Origin: an uncultured Actinomycetes bacterium
Lineage (GTDB): Bacteria; Actinomycetota; Acidimicrobiia; Acidimicrobiales; RAAP-2
NCBI GenBank assembly: GCA_903871335.1
Contig: CAIQGE010000030.1
Coordinates: 1-64,000, forward strand
Reading direction: 5' to 3'
DNA: 64,000 nucleotides
The position numbers and the translations under genes are program-made. Positions 1 through 9,278 of this stretch are shown here, one piece after another (position 1 is the stretch's first letter; each line of letters begins with the position of its first letter). The notes below the pieces were generated by a model. The model made no database searches. It was not told where the DNA came from and saw nothing but the letters and a program-made list of their open reading frames with translations.

Positions 1-237
1 CGCGACCTCGGCGTTCATCACTAGTTTTCGGCACTTTGGTCGCTTCGCTCGAGTGCGCGTCTCCCGGTTCGCTCGCGACGCCGAGTAGTTGTCCCGTCCG
101 CCGCAACGCTTCACCTCACGAGAGACCGTCGATGTGGGACGCCCGAGTCGACTCGCAATGTCGCACAGCGGTTCATCTCGTGCAATCCCTAACGCGATCT
201 TCTCGCGCTCTTCAAAACCCAACCGCACTCCTGGCAT
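1..237 (-). CDS. IS30-family transposase, N-terminal part (cut by window edge)
   Basis: The first 79 codons are open from an ATG at 237 to the window edge. They contain a helix-turn-helix of the kind found at the N-terminus of IS30 transposases: LGFEEREKIALGIA, then CDIASRLGRPTSTVSREV, followed by the basic NYSASRANRETRTRAKR stretch that leads to the DDE domain in this family. The catalytic domain is outside the window, so I cannot say whether the gene is intact. A GGAGG lies about 5 bases before the ATG. Confidence 0.85.
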   Translation of the reverse strand, partial: MPGVRLGFEEREKIALGIARDEPLCDIASRLGRPTSTVSREVKRCGGRDNYSASRANRETRTRAKRPKCRKLVMNAEVA

Positions 238-300
238 CTGTCCTCCGTGGTCGCATCGTCAGACAGTCAATCTGTCAGACTCGTTGCAATGACCACCGGA
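1..300 (-). mobile_element. IS30-family insertion sequence, one end (rest lies left of the window)
   Basis: The transposase reads leftward out of the window, so the element's upstream end must lie just right of position 237. The minus-strand stretch around 281-296 (GGTCATTGCAACG) resembles the inner part of IS30-type terminal repeats as I remember them (GGTCAACGCAACA). I therefore place the boundary near 295-310; it is uncertain because the other end is not visible. A short dyad (GACAG-N5-CTGTC, 262-276) lies between this end and the transposase. The insertion abuts or overlaps the start of the ubiA-like gene. Confidence 0.6.
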
Positions 301-1215
301 GCGCGCCATGACACGATTCCAATGCGGGGACCCCTGCGGGCGGTCATTTCAGCAATGCGGCCGCGACAATGGGTCAAGAATGGCCTGGTCTTCTTGGCCC
401 CGATGGCAGCTGGCGTCGTGCTCCATTGGCATGTTCTCGTCCACTGTCTGATTGCGTTCGTGGCCTTCTGTCTCGCAGCGTCGGGCGTGTACATGCTCAA
501 TGACGCACGTGACATTGAGGCCGATCGGCACCACCCGAAGAAACGTCGGCGCGCCATCGCCGCAGGCCAGGTCAAGCCGAAATTGGCGGTGTTCTTGGGA
601 TTCACCTTCGCGATTATTGGACTGGCAATCACCCAGGTGGACGGCTGGAATGGCCCCTTGCTCCTGATTATCGGGATCTATATCGCTAACTCCTTCGCGT
701 ACGTCTACGGTGTCAAGAAGATCGCGGTCATCGAAATGGCCTCGGTGGCGAGTGGATTCTTCCTGCGAGCAATTTCGGGCGCAACCGCCAATCACCTGTA
801 CGTGTCGAAATGGTTCTTGGTCGTCATTTCCTTTGGCGCGATGTTCCTCGTCGTCGGGAAGCGATCAGCCGAGGTTCACCGTTTGGGTGCCGGAGCGGGC
901 GAACACCGAGCGGTACTTACCGAATACGGCGAGAATTTTCTGAACTCGGCTCTCACGCTCACGGCGACCGCGGTGGTTCTCGGGTACTGCCTCTGGGCTT
1001 TTGATACCAGCACGGCCGGCCTCTCATCGATCCATCACCACGTTGTCGCTATTGAGATCTCCGTGGTACCGGTAGTACTCGCCATCTTGCATATTCTTCG
1101 CCTCCTCGAGGGCGGCGGCGGCGGGGCACCGGAGGATCTAGTGCTCGAGGACCGTGTCATCCAGATTCTGGGCTTGACGTGGGTCGTACTTCTGGGGATT
1201 GGAATTTATCGATGA
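289..1215 (+). CDS. ubiA: Decaprenyl-phosphate phosphoribosyltransferase (UbiA superfamily)
   Basis: This integral membrane prenyltransferase should join decaprenyl phosphate to 5-phosphoribosyl diphosphate, the first lipid-linked step towards decaprenyl-phospho-arabinose. The protein (308 aa from this start) has the UbiA aspartate motif NDARDIEADRHHP at residues 71-83, and RPRQWVKN near the N-terminus and SKWFL further on, both as in mycobacterial UbiA (Rv3806c). About eight or nine hydrophobic segments are visible. The next gene, dprE1, overlaps it by ATGA, which supports the pathway call. Start is uncertain: GTG at 247 and ATG at 289 may lie within IS30 end sequence, and ATG at 322 (12 residues before RPRQWVKN) may be the native start. 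None has a clear ribosome-binding site. Confidence 0.85.
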   Translation: MTTGARHDTIPMRGPLRAVISAMRPRQWVKNGLVFLAPMAAGVVLHWHVLVHCLIAFVAFCLAASGVYMLNDARDIEADRHHPKKRRRAIAAGQVKPKLAVFLGFTFAIIGLAITQVDGWNGPLLLIIGIYIANSFAYVYGVKKIAVIEMASVASGFFLRAISGATANHLYVSKWFLVVISFGAMFLVVGKRSAEVHRLGAGAGEHRAVLTEYGENFLNSALTLTATAVVLGYCLWAFDTSTAGLSSIHHHVVAIEISVVPVVLAILHILRLLEGGGGGAPEDLVLEDRVIQILGLTWVVLLGIGIYR

Positions 1216-2546
1216 CGAAGCACGTACTACATGGCTGGGGCCGCACCGCTCCCAGTGTCGCGGACGTGGTCTCACCCACGTCGGAGGCCGACGTCATCAC
1301 TCATCTCGCGACGTCGGCCCACGTCATAGCCCGTGGACTCGGTCGAAGTTACGGCGACGCCGCCCAATTGGGTGGCGGTCTTGTTCTGGACAATCGATCG
1401 TTGCGGGGCATCTCTCCCGTTGACGCCGACGGATTGGTGACCGTGGGCGCGGGCGTCTCCATCGACGAACTCTTGAGTGTCACAATGCCGCTGGGTTGGT
1501 TCGTTCCCGTCACACCCGGTACCCGACAGGTGACGATGGGCGGTGCAGTAGCCGCCGACGTGCACGGTAAGGGGCACCACAAGGACGGATCGTTCGGCAA
1601 TCACGTTCGTTCGATGCGATTGGTCACGCCCGTGGGCGCGCGCACGGTGACGCCCGAACAAGACGCGGATCTTTTCTGGGCCACGATGGGCGGAATGGGT
1701 TTGACGGGCGTGGTCACCGAAATCACGCTGCAAATGCGCAAGATCGAAACCGATCGGGTACTCGTTGACACTGATCGCCACAAGAACCTCGATTCGGTGA
1801 TGGACGCCATGCTCACCGGGGACGTTCATTACAACTATTCAGTGGCCTGGGTTGACTGCATGACGAAGGGTGCTTCCATGGGCCGCGCCATCCTGGAGCG
1901 CGGGAATCACGCCACGGCGGCCGACGTGACAGAGCTGCGCCTCCAGGGCCCGACGCCACCGAAATTGGCGGTACCGTTCAATGCACCCAGCGGAATCTTG
2001 AACCCCCTGTCGATCAAGATCTTTAACGAGGCTTGGTTTCGTAAGGCGCCGTCGCACGAAGAGCGTGCCCCCAAAACCCTCAGCACGTTCTTCCACCCGC
2101 TCGACGGCGTGAAGGATTGGAACCGCTTTTACGGTCGCAAGGGATTTGTGCAGTATCAGTTCGCCGTTCCGGACGCAGCCGGCGAAACCGTCACGACCGC
2201 CATCGATCGATTATCGAGTTCGGGTGTTCCGAGTTTCCTCGCCGTGCTCAAGCGTTTCGGCGCGGGCAATCCTGGTCCGTTGAGTTTTCCCATGCCGGGG
2301 TGGACCTTGGCGCTCGACCTCCCCGTAGGCCCGAGCAAGTTACCCGGCATCCTTGACCAGCTCGACGAACTCGTCCTGGCGGCGGGAGGCCGGATCTATT
2401 TCGCGAAGGACGCCCGTCTCGACCCCGCGAAAGCAGCCGCGATGTATCCCCGCCTGCCCGAATTTCGCCGGATTCAAGCCCAGGTTGATCCCGAACACAA
2501 GCTCACGAGCGATCTCGCTCGTCGCCTCGAACTCATTGGAAAGTAG
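1212..2546 (+). CDS. dprE1: Decaprenylphosphoryl-beta-D-ribose 2-oxidase, FAD-dependent
   Basis: DprE1 oxidises decaprenyl-phospho-ribose to the 2-keto intermediate that DprE2 reduces to decaprenyl-phospho-arabinose. The 444-aa product has the VAO-type FAD domain: RGLGRSYGD at 41-49, PGTRQVTMGGAVAADVHGK around 102-120, and MGGMGLTGVVTEI. The C-terminal region ends with AKDARLDP...MYPRLPEF...LTSDLARRLEL, as in mycobacterial DprE1. The start is the ATG overlapping the ubiA stop (ATGA); an in-frame GTG at 1179 would lie inside ubiA. Odd point: in the PGWTLALDLP segment Ala367 (codon 2310-2312) occupies the place of the Cys (PGWNICVDFP, Cys387 in M. tuberculosis) that is covalently modified by benzothiazinones. 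Confidence 0.93.
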   Translation: MTKHVLHGWGRTAPSVADVVSPTSEADVITHLATSAHVIARGLGRSYGDAAQLGGGLVLDNRSLRGISPVDADGLVTVGAGVSIDELLSVTMPLGWFVPVTPGTRQVTMGGAVAADVHGKGHHKDGSFGNHVRSMRLVTPVGARTVTPEQDADLFWATMGGMGLTGVVTEITLQMRKIETDRVLVDTDRHKNLDSVMDAMLTGDVHYNYSVAWVDCMTKGASMGRAILERGNHATAADVTELRLQGPTPPKLAVPFNAPSGILNPLSIKIFNEAWFRKAPSHEERAPKTLSTFFHPLDGVKDWNRFYGRKGFVQYQFAVPDAAGETVTTAIDRLSSSGVPSFLAVLKRFGAGNPGPLSFPMPGWTLALDLPVGPSKLPGILDQLDELVLAAGGRIYFAKDARLDPAKAAAMYPRLPEFRRIQAQVDPEHKLTSDLARRLELIGK

Positions 2547-2551
2547 GAATA

Positions 2552-3313
2552 GTGGACAACGCCTTCGGACAGCCACAGAACGTGATCGTGCTGGGGGGCA
2601 CCTCCGACATCGCTCAAGCGATCGTCAAGCGACTCATCAACCAACGAGCACGCACGGTCGTCCTCGCCGGTCGCAACGCCGACTCGTTGCACGCAGCCGC
2701 CGAACAATGCTCGCAGTGGGGGGCGACCGCTGCACCCACGGTGGTCTTTGACGCCGAGGATCCGGCCAACGCGCGCGCGACCGTGACCGCTGCTTTTGAT
2801 GCCGTGGGCGCTCCCGTCGACCTGGTCCTGATCGCCGTCGGCCTACTCGGTGATCAGGACGCCGACGAGAACGATGCCGACGCAGCCGCTCGCATGGCGG
2901 CCGTGAACTTCTCGTGGCCGGTCGCGGCCCTGGCGGAGATTCGTCGTCGCATGGTGGCTCAAGGCACGGGAAGAATCTTGGTGATTAGTTCGGTGGCCGC
3001 GATTCGAGTGCGTCGTTCGAACTATCTCTACGGCGGGGCCAAAGCGGGCCTTGATCGCCTGTGCGAAGGACTCGCCGATTCCCTCCTCGGCACCGGCGTC
3101 ACCCTGCAAATTCTTCGCCCCGGATTCGTTCGCAGCAAGATGACCACCGGCCTGAAAGAAGCACCGTTCACGACGGGCGTCGACGAAGTCGCAGACGTCG
3201 CGGTCAAGGGATTGTCCTCGCACAAGCGCGTCATCACGAGTCCGCCCGTGTTGGCCTACGTGTTCGCGCTCCTTCGCCACCTGCCGGCTCCGCTCTGGCG
3301 AAAGATCGAATAG
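2552..3313 (+). CDS. dprE2: Decaprenylphospho-beta-D-erythro-pentofuranosid-2-ulose 2-reductase (SDR)
   Basis: DprE2 is the NADH-dependent short-chain dehydrogenase that reduces the DprE1 product to decaprenyl-phospho-arabinose. The 253-aa protein has the nucleotide motif VLGGTSDIAQAI near residues 13-24, an ISSVAA serine strand and a YGGAK (YxxxK) catalytic pair, and length typical of the family. It starts with GTG five bases after the dprE1 stop, with TAGGA just upstream, so it is cotranscribed and probably works in a complex with DprE1. General SDR membership is certain; the DprE2 assignment rests on sequence resemblance plus position. Confidence 0.9.
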   Translation: MDNAFGQPQNVIVLGGTSDIAQAIVKRLINQRARTVVLAGRNADSLHAAAEQCSQWGATAAPTVVFDAEDPANARATVTAAFDAVGAPVDLVLIAVGLLGDQDADENDADAAARMAAVNFSWPVAALAEIRRRMVAQGTGRILVISSVAAIRVRRSNYLYGGAKAGLDRLCEGLADSLLGTGVTLQILRPGFVRSKMTTGLKEAPFTTGVDEVADVAVKGLSSHKRVITSPPVLAYVFALLRHLPAPLWRKIE

Positions 3314-3323
3314 CCCCGTTCGA

Positions 3324-4547
3324 CTATTTCGTGGTGGTCGATATCGCCGACGGGCGAAGTGACACCGTAAAGAAGTCACGGCTCCACCACGACTCGAAAT
3401 AGCGCGAAGGTGATCCCACCATGTTGGACAACAGGCGGGTGCCCCGAGAGCCATCGACGGTTGCACCGACCGGCCCGTGATAGATCGAATACTGCACCCA
3501 GTCCGGATTGATATCGAGCTCCATGGCTCGCACGCAACCCGCGTTCACCATCAGGTTTGCGAGGGACGTGATCGACAAGGTGGGTCCGGCGGCGTAGACG
3601 AGGGCGCCCGTGGCCGTCACGCCGAGTGCGCTGCGCCAGACGTACGCTCCACCGCCCAAGGTCGCGCCCCACTGCGCATTGTCGTTGGCGTTGAGACTCG
3701 GGTTGGGCTTTCCACCATCCACGATGAGATCGAGGTTCTGGCGCACCGAGGCCACCTGTGGGGTCATGGACACATCGTGACCCCACGCCCCCACCGTGGC
3801 GTCGCCGTTCTTATAGACGACGACCGACGCGGCACCTACTCGAAGGGGAAGAACAGTGTGTCCATCGGTGTAGTAACCCCCGTTTGCATCCGGCATGCGA
3901 AAGCCCGCGTTAAAGGCACCCACCAACGAACGCGACGCGAGCGGCGTGATCGGGGCGGAATGAGAATACGGGCCTCCACCGGGGATATATGAGCCCGAGT
4001 ACAAAGTCGTCGACAGAAGCTTGGGGTCCATCCAGACGAGTCCCGCCACGTACGACGTGTGGACCGTGTCCTCGCGAACAAACGCGTCGTACATGGCCGG
4101 GACGTGCCCCTTGGCCTGACGACCCACGGGGTGCCACACACCTTCATCCGGCAACCAGGTGCCGGCGGGAGAGACCACGCGGGCGGGCGCATTGAGATGG
4201 GCCGTGCCGCCCGAACCACCGCCAAAGGCAGAACTCGGGGGTCGGCCACCAACCTTGGGAGGGTTGAGGTCGTAATTGATCTTTTCCACCAGGGTCACGA
4301 CGAAGCCAAAGCCGTGATCGCGTCCCCACTCCGCCGCTCGCGCTGACATGGACACCCCGTAACTGGGATTGCGGAGGTACATCACCAAGGTGACACCCCA
4401 ATAACTCATCACGACGAGCGTCACGGCGAGCAGAATCAGGACAAAACGCCGACGCCAGTACTGAAACTTGGTGGGGCGTTTCTTCTCTGGCGTGCCCGGC
4501 CGTGGTGGCGCGACGGGTCCGCGCGTGCGAGTGGGGGTGGACGCCAT
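3324..4547 (-). CDS. Membrane-anchored phosphodiester glycosidase (NAGPA domain) family protein
   Basis: The product (407 aa) has a short Pro/Arg-rich cytoplasmic N-terminus, one membrane helix at about residues 34-57, a linker, and a C-terminal domain of the NAGPA/DUF2233 type. Typical features are SLVGAFNAGFRMPDANGGYY, NLDLIVDGGKPNPS, an ALVYAAGPTLSITSLANLM stretch and a late AMELDINPDW segment. In other proteins this domain cleaves sugar phosphodiester links, and in bacteria it is often labelled 'related to exopolysaccharide biosynthesis'; the substrate here is unknown. It converges on dprE2 with ten bases between stops. Its position between arabinosyl-lipid genes and a lipoprotein suggests cell-envelope work. 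Confidence 0.75.
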   Translation of the reverse strand: MASTPTRTRGPVAPPRPGTPEKKRPTKFQYWRRRFVLILLAVTLVVMSYWGVTLVMYLRNPSYGVSMSARAAEWGRDHGFGFVVTLVEKINYDLNPPKVGGRPPSSAFGGGSGGTAHLNAPARVVSPAGTWLPDEGVWHPVGRQAKGHVPAMYDAFVREDTVHTSYVAGLVWMDPKLLSTTLYSGSYIPGGGPYSHSAPITPLASRSLVGAFNAGFRMPDANGGYYTDGHTVLPLRVGAASVVVYKNGDATVGAWGHDVSMTPQVASVRQNLDLIVDGGKPNPSLNANDNAQWGATLGGGAYVWRSALGVTATGALVYAAGPTLSITSLANLMVNAGCVRAMELDINPDWVQYSIYHGPVGATVDGSRGTRLLSNMVGSPSRYFESWWSRDFFTVSLRPSAISTTTK

Positions 4548-4712
4548 GAGGAACCATTCTGTCAGCCCTCGACGGCATCTTCTTGCCGGTCCCCTGCCTT
4601 CGAGCGCCCTCTGGCGTCAAGCGGACACCAAAAGTCGCGCAATTTCAGCGAATCGTCAGGAAACTTCGAGGACTCTTCGTAGACTTCGCAGCGTTACACC
4701 TAAAGGAGCCTC

Positions 4713-5453
4713 ATGATTCGTCGCGCATCGGTTGTTACGGGCGCTCTCGTCGCGGCGGTGCTGCTGTCAGCCTGCGGCTCGACGACCCCCAAACCCACGA
4801 TCCCGGACGGTCTGCGCGGAAAATCGGGAGCGGCGATCATTGCGCACAGTGAAGCGGCCATGTTGGCGCAAGGTTCGGTGTACGCCATCAACACGGTCAC
4901 CTTTGGCAATCTCTACGAAACGACGACCGAACATTCGGGAATGACCGAAAGTGTGCAACGCCAATCGGGTAGTTCCGGTGGTGGTGTCGTGATGTTGGTG
5001 GGCAAGGACCTCTATCTGGAGGGCGACGCGAACTATCTAGCCGACACGTTCGCGACGGGAACCAATTTCGCCAAGTACGCCAATATGCCCCTCTACGTAC
5101 CCGTCACCGATCCCAACTATGGGCACATCTCTGCGGAACTACTTCTGCCGAACTTCATTTCGTCCGCGATGCCCATAGGTCCCTTCAAAGTTCACGGCGT
5201 GACAACTTTCAATCACCACCGCGCGCTACGCGTATCGGGCGTCCTCAACAGCTCCAAGAACCAGGGCGCGAACGGCACGATTGACGTATACGTATCGCTG
5301 TCGAAGCCCTATGTGCCCATCGGCCTTCGAGGTCACATCACACACGGGGCGGAATCGCTGGAAGGCGTCGGCACTTTTTCGGATTACGGCAAACCCGTCC
5401 AGGCGGTTCCCCCCACCCACGCCGTGAACACGCTCACGACCACGCTGCGCTAA
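4713..5453 (+). CDS. Putative lipoprotein, LppX/LprG-like
   Basis: The 246-aa product begins with a lipoprotein signal: charged MIRR, a hydrophobic core, and the lipobox LLSAC with the modified Cys at about residue 21. The mature part is rich in beta-type sequence and resembles in pattern the LppX/LprG/LprF lipid-carrier fold (a conserved V-Y-YGP-like late strand is not obvious), so that comparison is tentative. The start is clear: AAAGGAG six bases before the ATG. It is transcribed away from the NAGPA gene and its stop is one base from that of pcrA on the other strand. Confidence 0.6.
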   Translation: MIRRASVVTGALVAAVLLSACGSTTPKPTIPDGLRGKSGAAIIAHSEAAMLAQGSVYAINTVTFGNLYETTTEHSGMTESVQRQSGSSGGGVVMLVGKDLYLEGDANYLADTFATGTNFAKYANMPLYVPVTDPNYGHISAELLLPNFISSAMPIGPFKVHGVTTFNHHRALRVSGVLNSSKNQGANGTIDVYVSLSKPYVPIGLRGHITHGAESLEGVGTFSDYGKPVQAVPPTHAVNTLTTTLR

Positions 5454-5454
5454 T

Positions 5455-7746
5455 TCACTCGGCGCGTCGCAGCGGCGTCAGCGACAACACCAGCTGCTTG
5501 TCGCCGTGATCGTCGAATCGTACGGTCGCCCGTGCCCGAGGGCCTTCGCCCGACACGCTGAGGACCACGCCACCGGCGTAGCGGTCGTGGATGACGCGTT
5601 CGCCCACTCGGAGTTGCAACAATTCCGCGCCGGTGGAACGAGCCGGTGGTGCGCTCCCCGCCCCGAAGGCGCGACCTTCGGTGAAATCGGTCCGTCGTCC
5701 GATAAAGCCGTCATCGTCGTCGCGGAAGGTCGAACGACGAACCGGCGGAGGCGAAGCGAGGTCCTCGTAGAGTTCGGCGGGAATCTCTTTCAGGAAACGA
5801 CTTTCGAAACTTTCCTGAGTTTGACCCCAGCGCGTGCGACTCCACGCGTGGGTCACCGCGAGGTGTGACATGGCTCTCGTGATCCCGACGTAACAGAGTC
5901 GACGTTCTTCTTCTAGTTCATCGGGATCGACGAGGGCACGACTGTGCGGAAAGTTCCCTTCCTCCAGTCCCGTGATCACGACGGCGGGAAATTCGAGTCC
6001 TTTGGCCACGTGCATTGTCATGAGGGAGACCGCTCCCCCACCACCATCCAATTGGTCACTCTCGCTCACCAACGCCATGCGCTCGGTGAACTCGAGCAGC
6101 GTGTCGTATTGCGCGGCGGCAGAGGCGAGTTCTCCGAGGTTCTCGAGGCGCGAGCGCGATTCGTCGCTGTTCTCTTGATGAAGTTCCGCACCGATACCGC
6201 TTTCGGCGACGATGGCCTCAATGAGGGCTCCCGGCGGCAGATCATTCGAGAGCGCTCGCAGCTGTTCCAAGATGGCCGTGAATTCCTGTGCACCCTTGAG
6301 TGCTTTGCCGCTCAGCCCCGCGGCGGCGGCGTGCGCCACGGCCTCGGCGAAGGACATGCCGTGTGCGCCCGCGTACGCGCCCAATTTGGATTGCGCCACG
6401 TCACCGAGTCCACGCTTGGGCTCATTGATCACCCGCCGAGCGGAGGCTTCATCGCGAGGATTGACAATGAGTCGGGCGTACGCGAGGGCGTTCTTGATCT
6501 CCTTGCGGTCATAAAAGCGCTGTCCCGAGATCACGCGGTACGGGACGTTGGCCCGCAGCATCTCCTCTTCCAGGACACGACTCGCCGCGTTGGTGCGATA
6601 GAACACAGCCATCGAGCCCCAGTCGAGGTGATAGTCGTGGCGCAGGCGCCGCAGCTCACCGGCGACCCAGCGTGCCTCGTCGTATTCGTCCCCGGCGCGG
6701 TACCGTCGAATCTTCGAGCCCTGGTCGCCTTCGGTGAACAGTTTTTTCGGGTGACGGCTGACGTTCTTTTCGATGACGGCATTGGCGGCATCCAGGATGG
6801 TTTGGGTGGACCGAAAATTCTGTTCCAACAGAATCGTCGTGGCGTCGGGAAAACGCTCCGAAAACTGAAGGATGTTGCGAACGTCGGCGGCGCGAAATCG
6901 GTAGATGGATTGGTCGGAATCGCCCACGACGCAAATTCGTCGGTGCTGAGAGGCCAGCATGGTGACCAACTCGTTCTGCACTTGGTTGGTGTCCTGAAAC
7001 TCGTCCACCAGAATGTGCTGAAAGCGCTCCTGGTAATGCGACAGCAGTCCACTATCGGCGCGCAGCATGCGCACCGCGTTGACGAGGAGGTCGTCAAAGT
7101 CCATGGCGTTGGCCGCCTTGAGACGCTCGGCGTAGAGGCGATAGATATCCGCCACGCGCGCCCGGTGCGGATCGGACAAGCCGTGTCCCGCGTTGAGGTA
7201 GCCCGTCGGCGACAGCATCTCGTTCTTGGCCGCGGAGATGGAGGCGTAGACGCCGCGGGGTGGCAGTCGCTTGGTGTCGAGACCCAATTCCTTCATGATG
7301 CGTTCGACTTGGGTTTCGGCTTCGCCTGCGTCGTAGATCGTGAATCCGCGCTCGTAGCCGAGAACGTCAGCGTGGGCTCGCAGCATGCGCAAGCAGGCCG
7401 AGTGGAATGTCGCGAGCCACATGCGGTCGGCGTTCTCACCGAGCAGCTCATGCACGCGACGCCGCATTTCGTCCGCGGCCTTGTTGGTGAACGTGATGGC
7501 CAGGATCTCCCACGACTTCGCGTCGCCGGTCGCGAGCAGATGAGCGATGCGCCGCGTCAACACGCGAGTCTTGCCGGAGCCGGCGCCCGCGATGATGAGC
7601 AGCGGTCCGCCTCGATGCGTGACCGCATCACGTTGTGGCTGCGTGAGACCCTCGAGCAGCCACGACGCATCGACGCGGGGACGCGGTGTGACCGGTTCGA
7701 GTCCCCACAGCGCCTCGTCGTCGAAACGTCCCGACGTCACTCCCAC
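5455..7746 (-). CDS. pcrA: ATP-dependent DNA helicase, UvrD/PcrA type
   Basis: A superfamily 1A 3'-5' helicase used in repair and in clearing recombinase or transcription complexes from DNA. The 763-aa product carries all standard motifs in order: Walker A AGAGSGKT at about 53-60, [11 protein letters not shown], the DEFQD box, [36 protein letters not shown] and [11 protein letters not shown]. The C-terminus ends in a Tudor-like segment ([17 protein letters not shown]), which in PcrA contacts RNA polymerase. It starts with GTG and overlaps the guaA 3' end by ten bases, so it is translationally linked to guaA. Confidence 0.95.
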   Translation of the reverse strand: MGVTSGRFDDEALWGLEPVTPRPRVDASWLLEGLTQPQRDAVTHRGGPLLIIAGAGSGKTRVLTRRIAHLLATGDAKSWEILAITFTNKAADEMRRRVHELLGENADRMWLATFHSACLRMLRAHADVLGYERGFTIYDAGEAETQVERIMKELGLDTKRLPPRGVYASISAAKNEMLSPTGYLNAGHGLSDPHRARVADIYRLYAERLKAANAMDFDDLLVNAVRMLRADSGLLSHYQERFQHILVDEFQDTNQVQNELVTMLASQHRRICVVGDSDQSIYRFRAADVRNILQFSERFPDATTILLEQNFRSTQTILDAANAVIEKNVSRHPKKLFTEGDQGSKIRRYRAGDEYDEARWVAGELRRLRHDYHLDWGSMAVFYRTNAASRVLEEEMLRANVPYRVISGQRFYDRKEIKNALAYARLIVNPRDEASARRVINEPKRGLGDVAQSKLGAYAGAHGMSFAEAVAHAAAAGLSGKALKGAQEFTAILEQLRALSNDLPPGALIEAIVAESGIGAELHQENSDESRSRLENLGELASAAAQYDTLLEFTERMALVSESDQLDGGGGAVSLMTMHVAKGLEFPAVVITGLEEGNFPHSRALVDPDELEEERRLCYVGITRAMSHLAVTHAWSRTRWGQTQESFESRFLKEIPAELYEDLASPPPVRRSTFRDDDDGFIGRRTDFTEGRAFGAGSAPPARSTGAELLQLRVGERVIHDRYAGGVVLSVSGEGPRARATVRFDDHGDKQLVLSLTPLRRAE

Positions 7747-9278
7747 TCGATGGTGCCCGGCGGCTTGCTCGTCACGTCGAGCGCCACTCGGTTCACACCA
7801 TCGACCTCACGGATCAGTCGATTCGCGATCGATTCAATGACGTCGTAGGGCAAACGTGCCCAGTCGGCGGTCATCGCGTCATCGCTCGTCACCGCACGAA
7901 TGACGATCGGGTACGCGTAGGTTCGTCCGTCGCCCATCACGCCCACCGTGCGAACGGCCGGAAGGACAGCGAAGGATTGCCACAGCTCGCGGTAGAGACC
8001 CGCCTTCTTGATTTCGTCGACCACCACGTGGTCCGCATTACGAAGAATCTCGGCGCGTTCGCGCGTCACCTCACCCACGATGCGCACCGCTAACCCCGGC
8101 CCCGGGAAGGGTTGTCGCCACACAATTTCCGGTGGCAGACCTAGTTCTTCACCCACGTGGCGCACTTCGTCCTTAAAGAGGTTGCGGAGGGGTTCCACGA
8201 GGTCAAAGGACAGATCATCCGGCAACCCACCCACATTGTGATGACTCTTGATATTGGCCGCGTGCCCCGAACCCGACTCAATGACATCGGGGTACAACGT
8301 TCCCTGCACGAGAAAACGTGGGCCATCACCGCCGGCGCCCAGTTCTCGAGCCACCGCCTCGAATTCGCGAATGAAAAGTTCACCAATAATCTTCCGCTTG
8401 CGTTCAGGATCTGTCACACCCGACAACGCGTCAAAAAATCGGTCTTGAGCTTTGACGTGAATCAGCTCAACGCCAAACTGACGCGTGAAGGTCGATTCAA
8501 TCTGCTCGCCTTCGTTCATCCGCATCAACCCCGTGTCCACGAAGACACACGTCAACTGCTTGCCCACCGCTTTGGTCACGAGCGCGGCGGCGACGGCCGA
8601 ATCAACACCGCCAGAAAGGGCGCAGAGAACTTTTTCGTCACCCACCTGGGCGCGAATGGCGTCGACCTGATCTTCGATGATCGACGTATTCGTCCACGTG
8701 GTCGGCAATTCGGCCAACTCGTGCAGGAACGTGCGCAAAAGGTCCTGCCCACGCTCGGTGTGTGCCACTTCTGGGTGGAACTGCACGGCGTAGAAGCGAC
8801 GCGAGGCGTCCTCCATGACCGACACAGGCGCTTCGGGCGAACGTCCCGTCACGACGAATCCGGACGGCGCCTGCGCAATCGCGTCGCCGTGGCTCATCCA
8901 CACGTTGTTCGAAGTGGGCCATTCGTCAATCAGGCGGGACGCACCGATGCGAGTGAGCTCCGTACGTCCGTATTCACCCGCTCCGGTTCTCGCTACTTCA
9001 CCACCGAGCTGTTGAGCCATGAGCTGCGCGCCATAACAAATCCCCAAGATCGGAATCCCGAGTTCGTAAATGGCGGGGTCGAGCGTCGGTGCGGGTGTCT
9101 CATAGACGGACTTCGGTCCGCCCGACAGAATGAGCGCGGCGGGCGCACGACGAGCCACCTCTTGTGCGGAGATGGTATTCGGCACAATTTCTGAGTACAC
9201 GTGCGCCTCGCGGACGCGACGAGCGATGAGCTGGGCGTACTGGGCGCCAAAGTCAACGACGAAGACGGTGGCGGTCAA
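7737..9278 (-). CDS. guaA: GMP synthase (glutamine-hydrolysing)
   Basis: Converts XMP to GMP using glutamine and ATP. The 513-aa product has the class I amidotransferase domain first, with the nucleophile Cys81 in LGICYGAQ and the His-Glu pair in [11 protein letters not shown]. The ATP pyrophosphatase domain follows, with the P-loop [13 protein letters not shown], then the dimerisation domain ending in KPPGTIEWE, the usual family C-terminus. The start is a TTG that overlaps the guaB3 stop (TTGA). The two purine genes are therefore one unit, followed by pcrA. Confidence 0.97.
   Translation of the reverse strand: MTATVFVVDFGAQYAQLIARRVREAHVYSEIVPNTISAQEVARRAPAALILSGGPKSVYETPAPTLDPAIYELGIPILGICYGAQLMAQQLGGEVARTGAGEYGRTELTRIGASRLIDEWPTSNNVWMSHGDAIAQAPSGFVVTGRSPEAPVSVMEDASRRFYAVQFHPEVAHTERGQDLLRTFLHELAELPTTWTNTSIIEDQVDAIRAQVGDEKVLCALSGGVDSAVAAALVTKAVGKQLTCVFVDTGLMRMNEGEQIESTFTRQFGVELIHVKAQDRFFDALSGVTDPERKRKIIGELFIREFEAVARELGAGGDGPRFLVQGTLYPDVIESGSGHAANIKSHHNVGGLPDDLSFDLVEPLRNLFKDEVRHVGEELGLPPEIVWRQPFPGPGLAVRIVGEVTRERAEILRNADHVVVDEIKKAGLYRELWQSFAVLPAVRTVGVMGDGRTYAYPIVIRAVTSDDAMTADWARLPYDVIESIANRLIREVDGVNRVALDVTSKPPGTIEWE

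Noticed and set aside
3306-3330. CGAATAG...CTATTTCG between dprE2 and the NAGPA gene as a terminator
   Set aside because: Arms are imperfect and A+T-rich and overlap the dprE2 stop; not convincing.
5944-7848. Plus-strand open frame of 634 codons opposite pcrA
   Set aside because: It is antisense to a helicase with every motif intact, has no recognisable domain, and arises from the G+C-rich codon pattern.
8157-9194. Plus-strand open frame of 345 codons opposite guaA
   Set aside because: Shadow of guaA with no family features.
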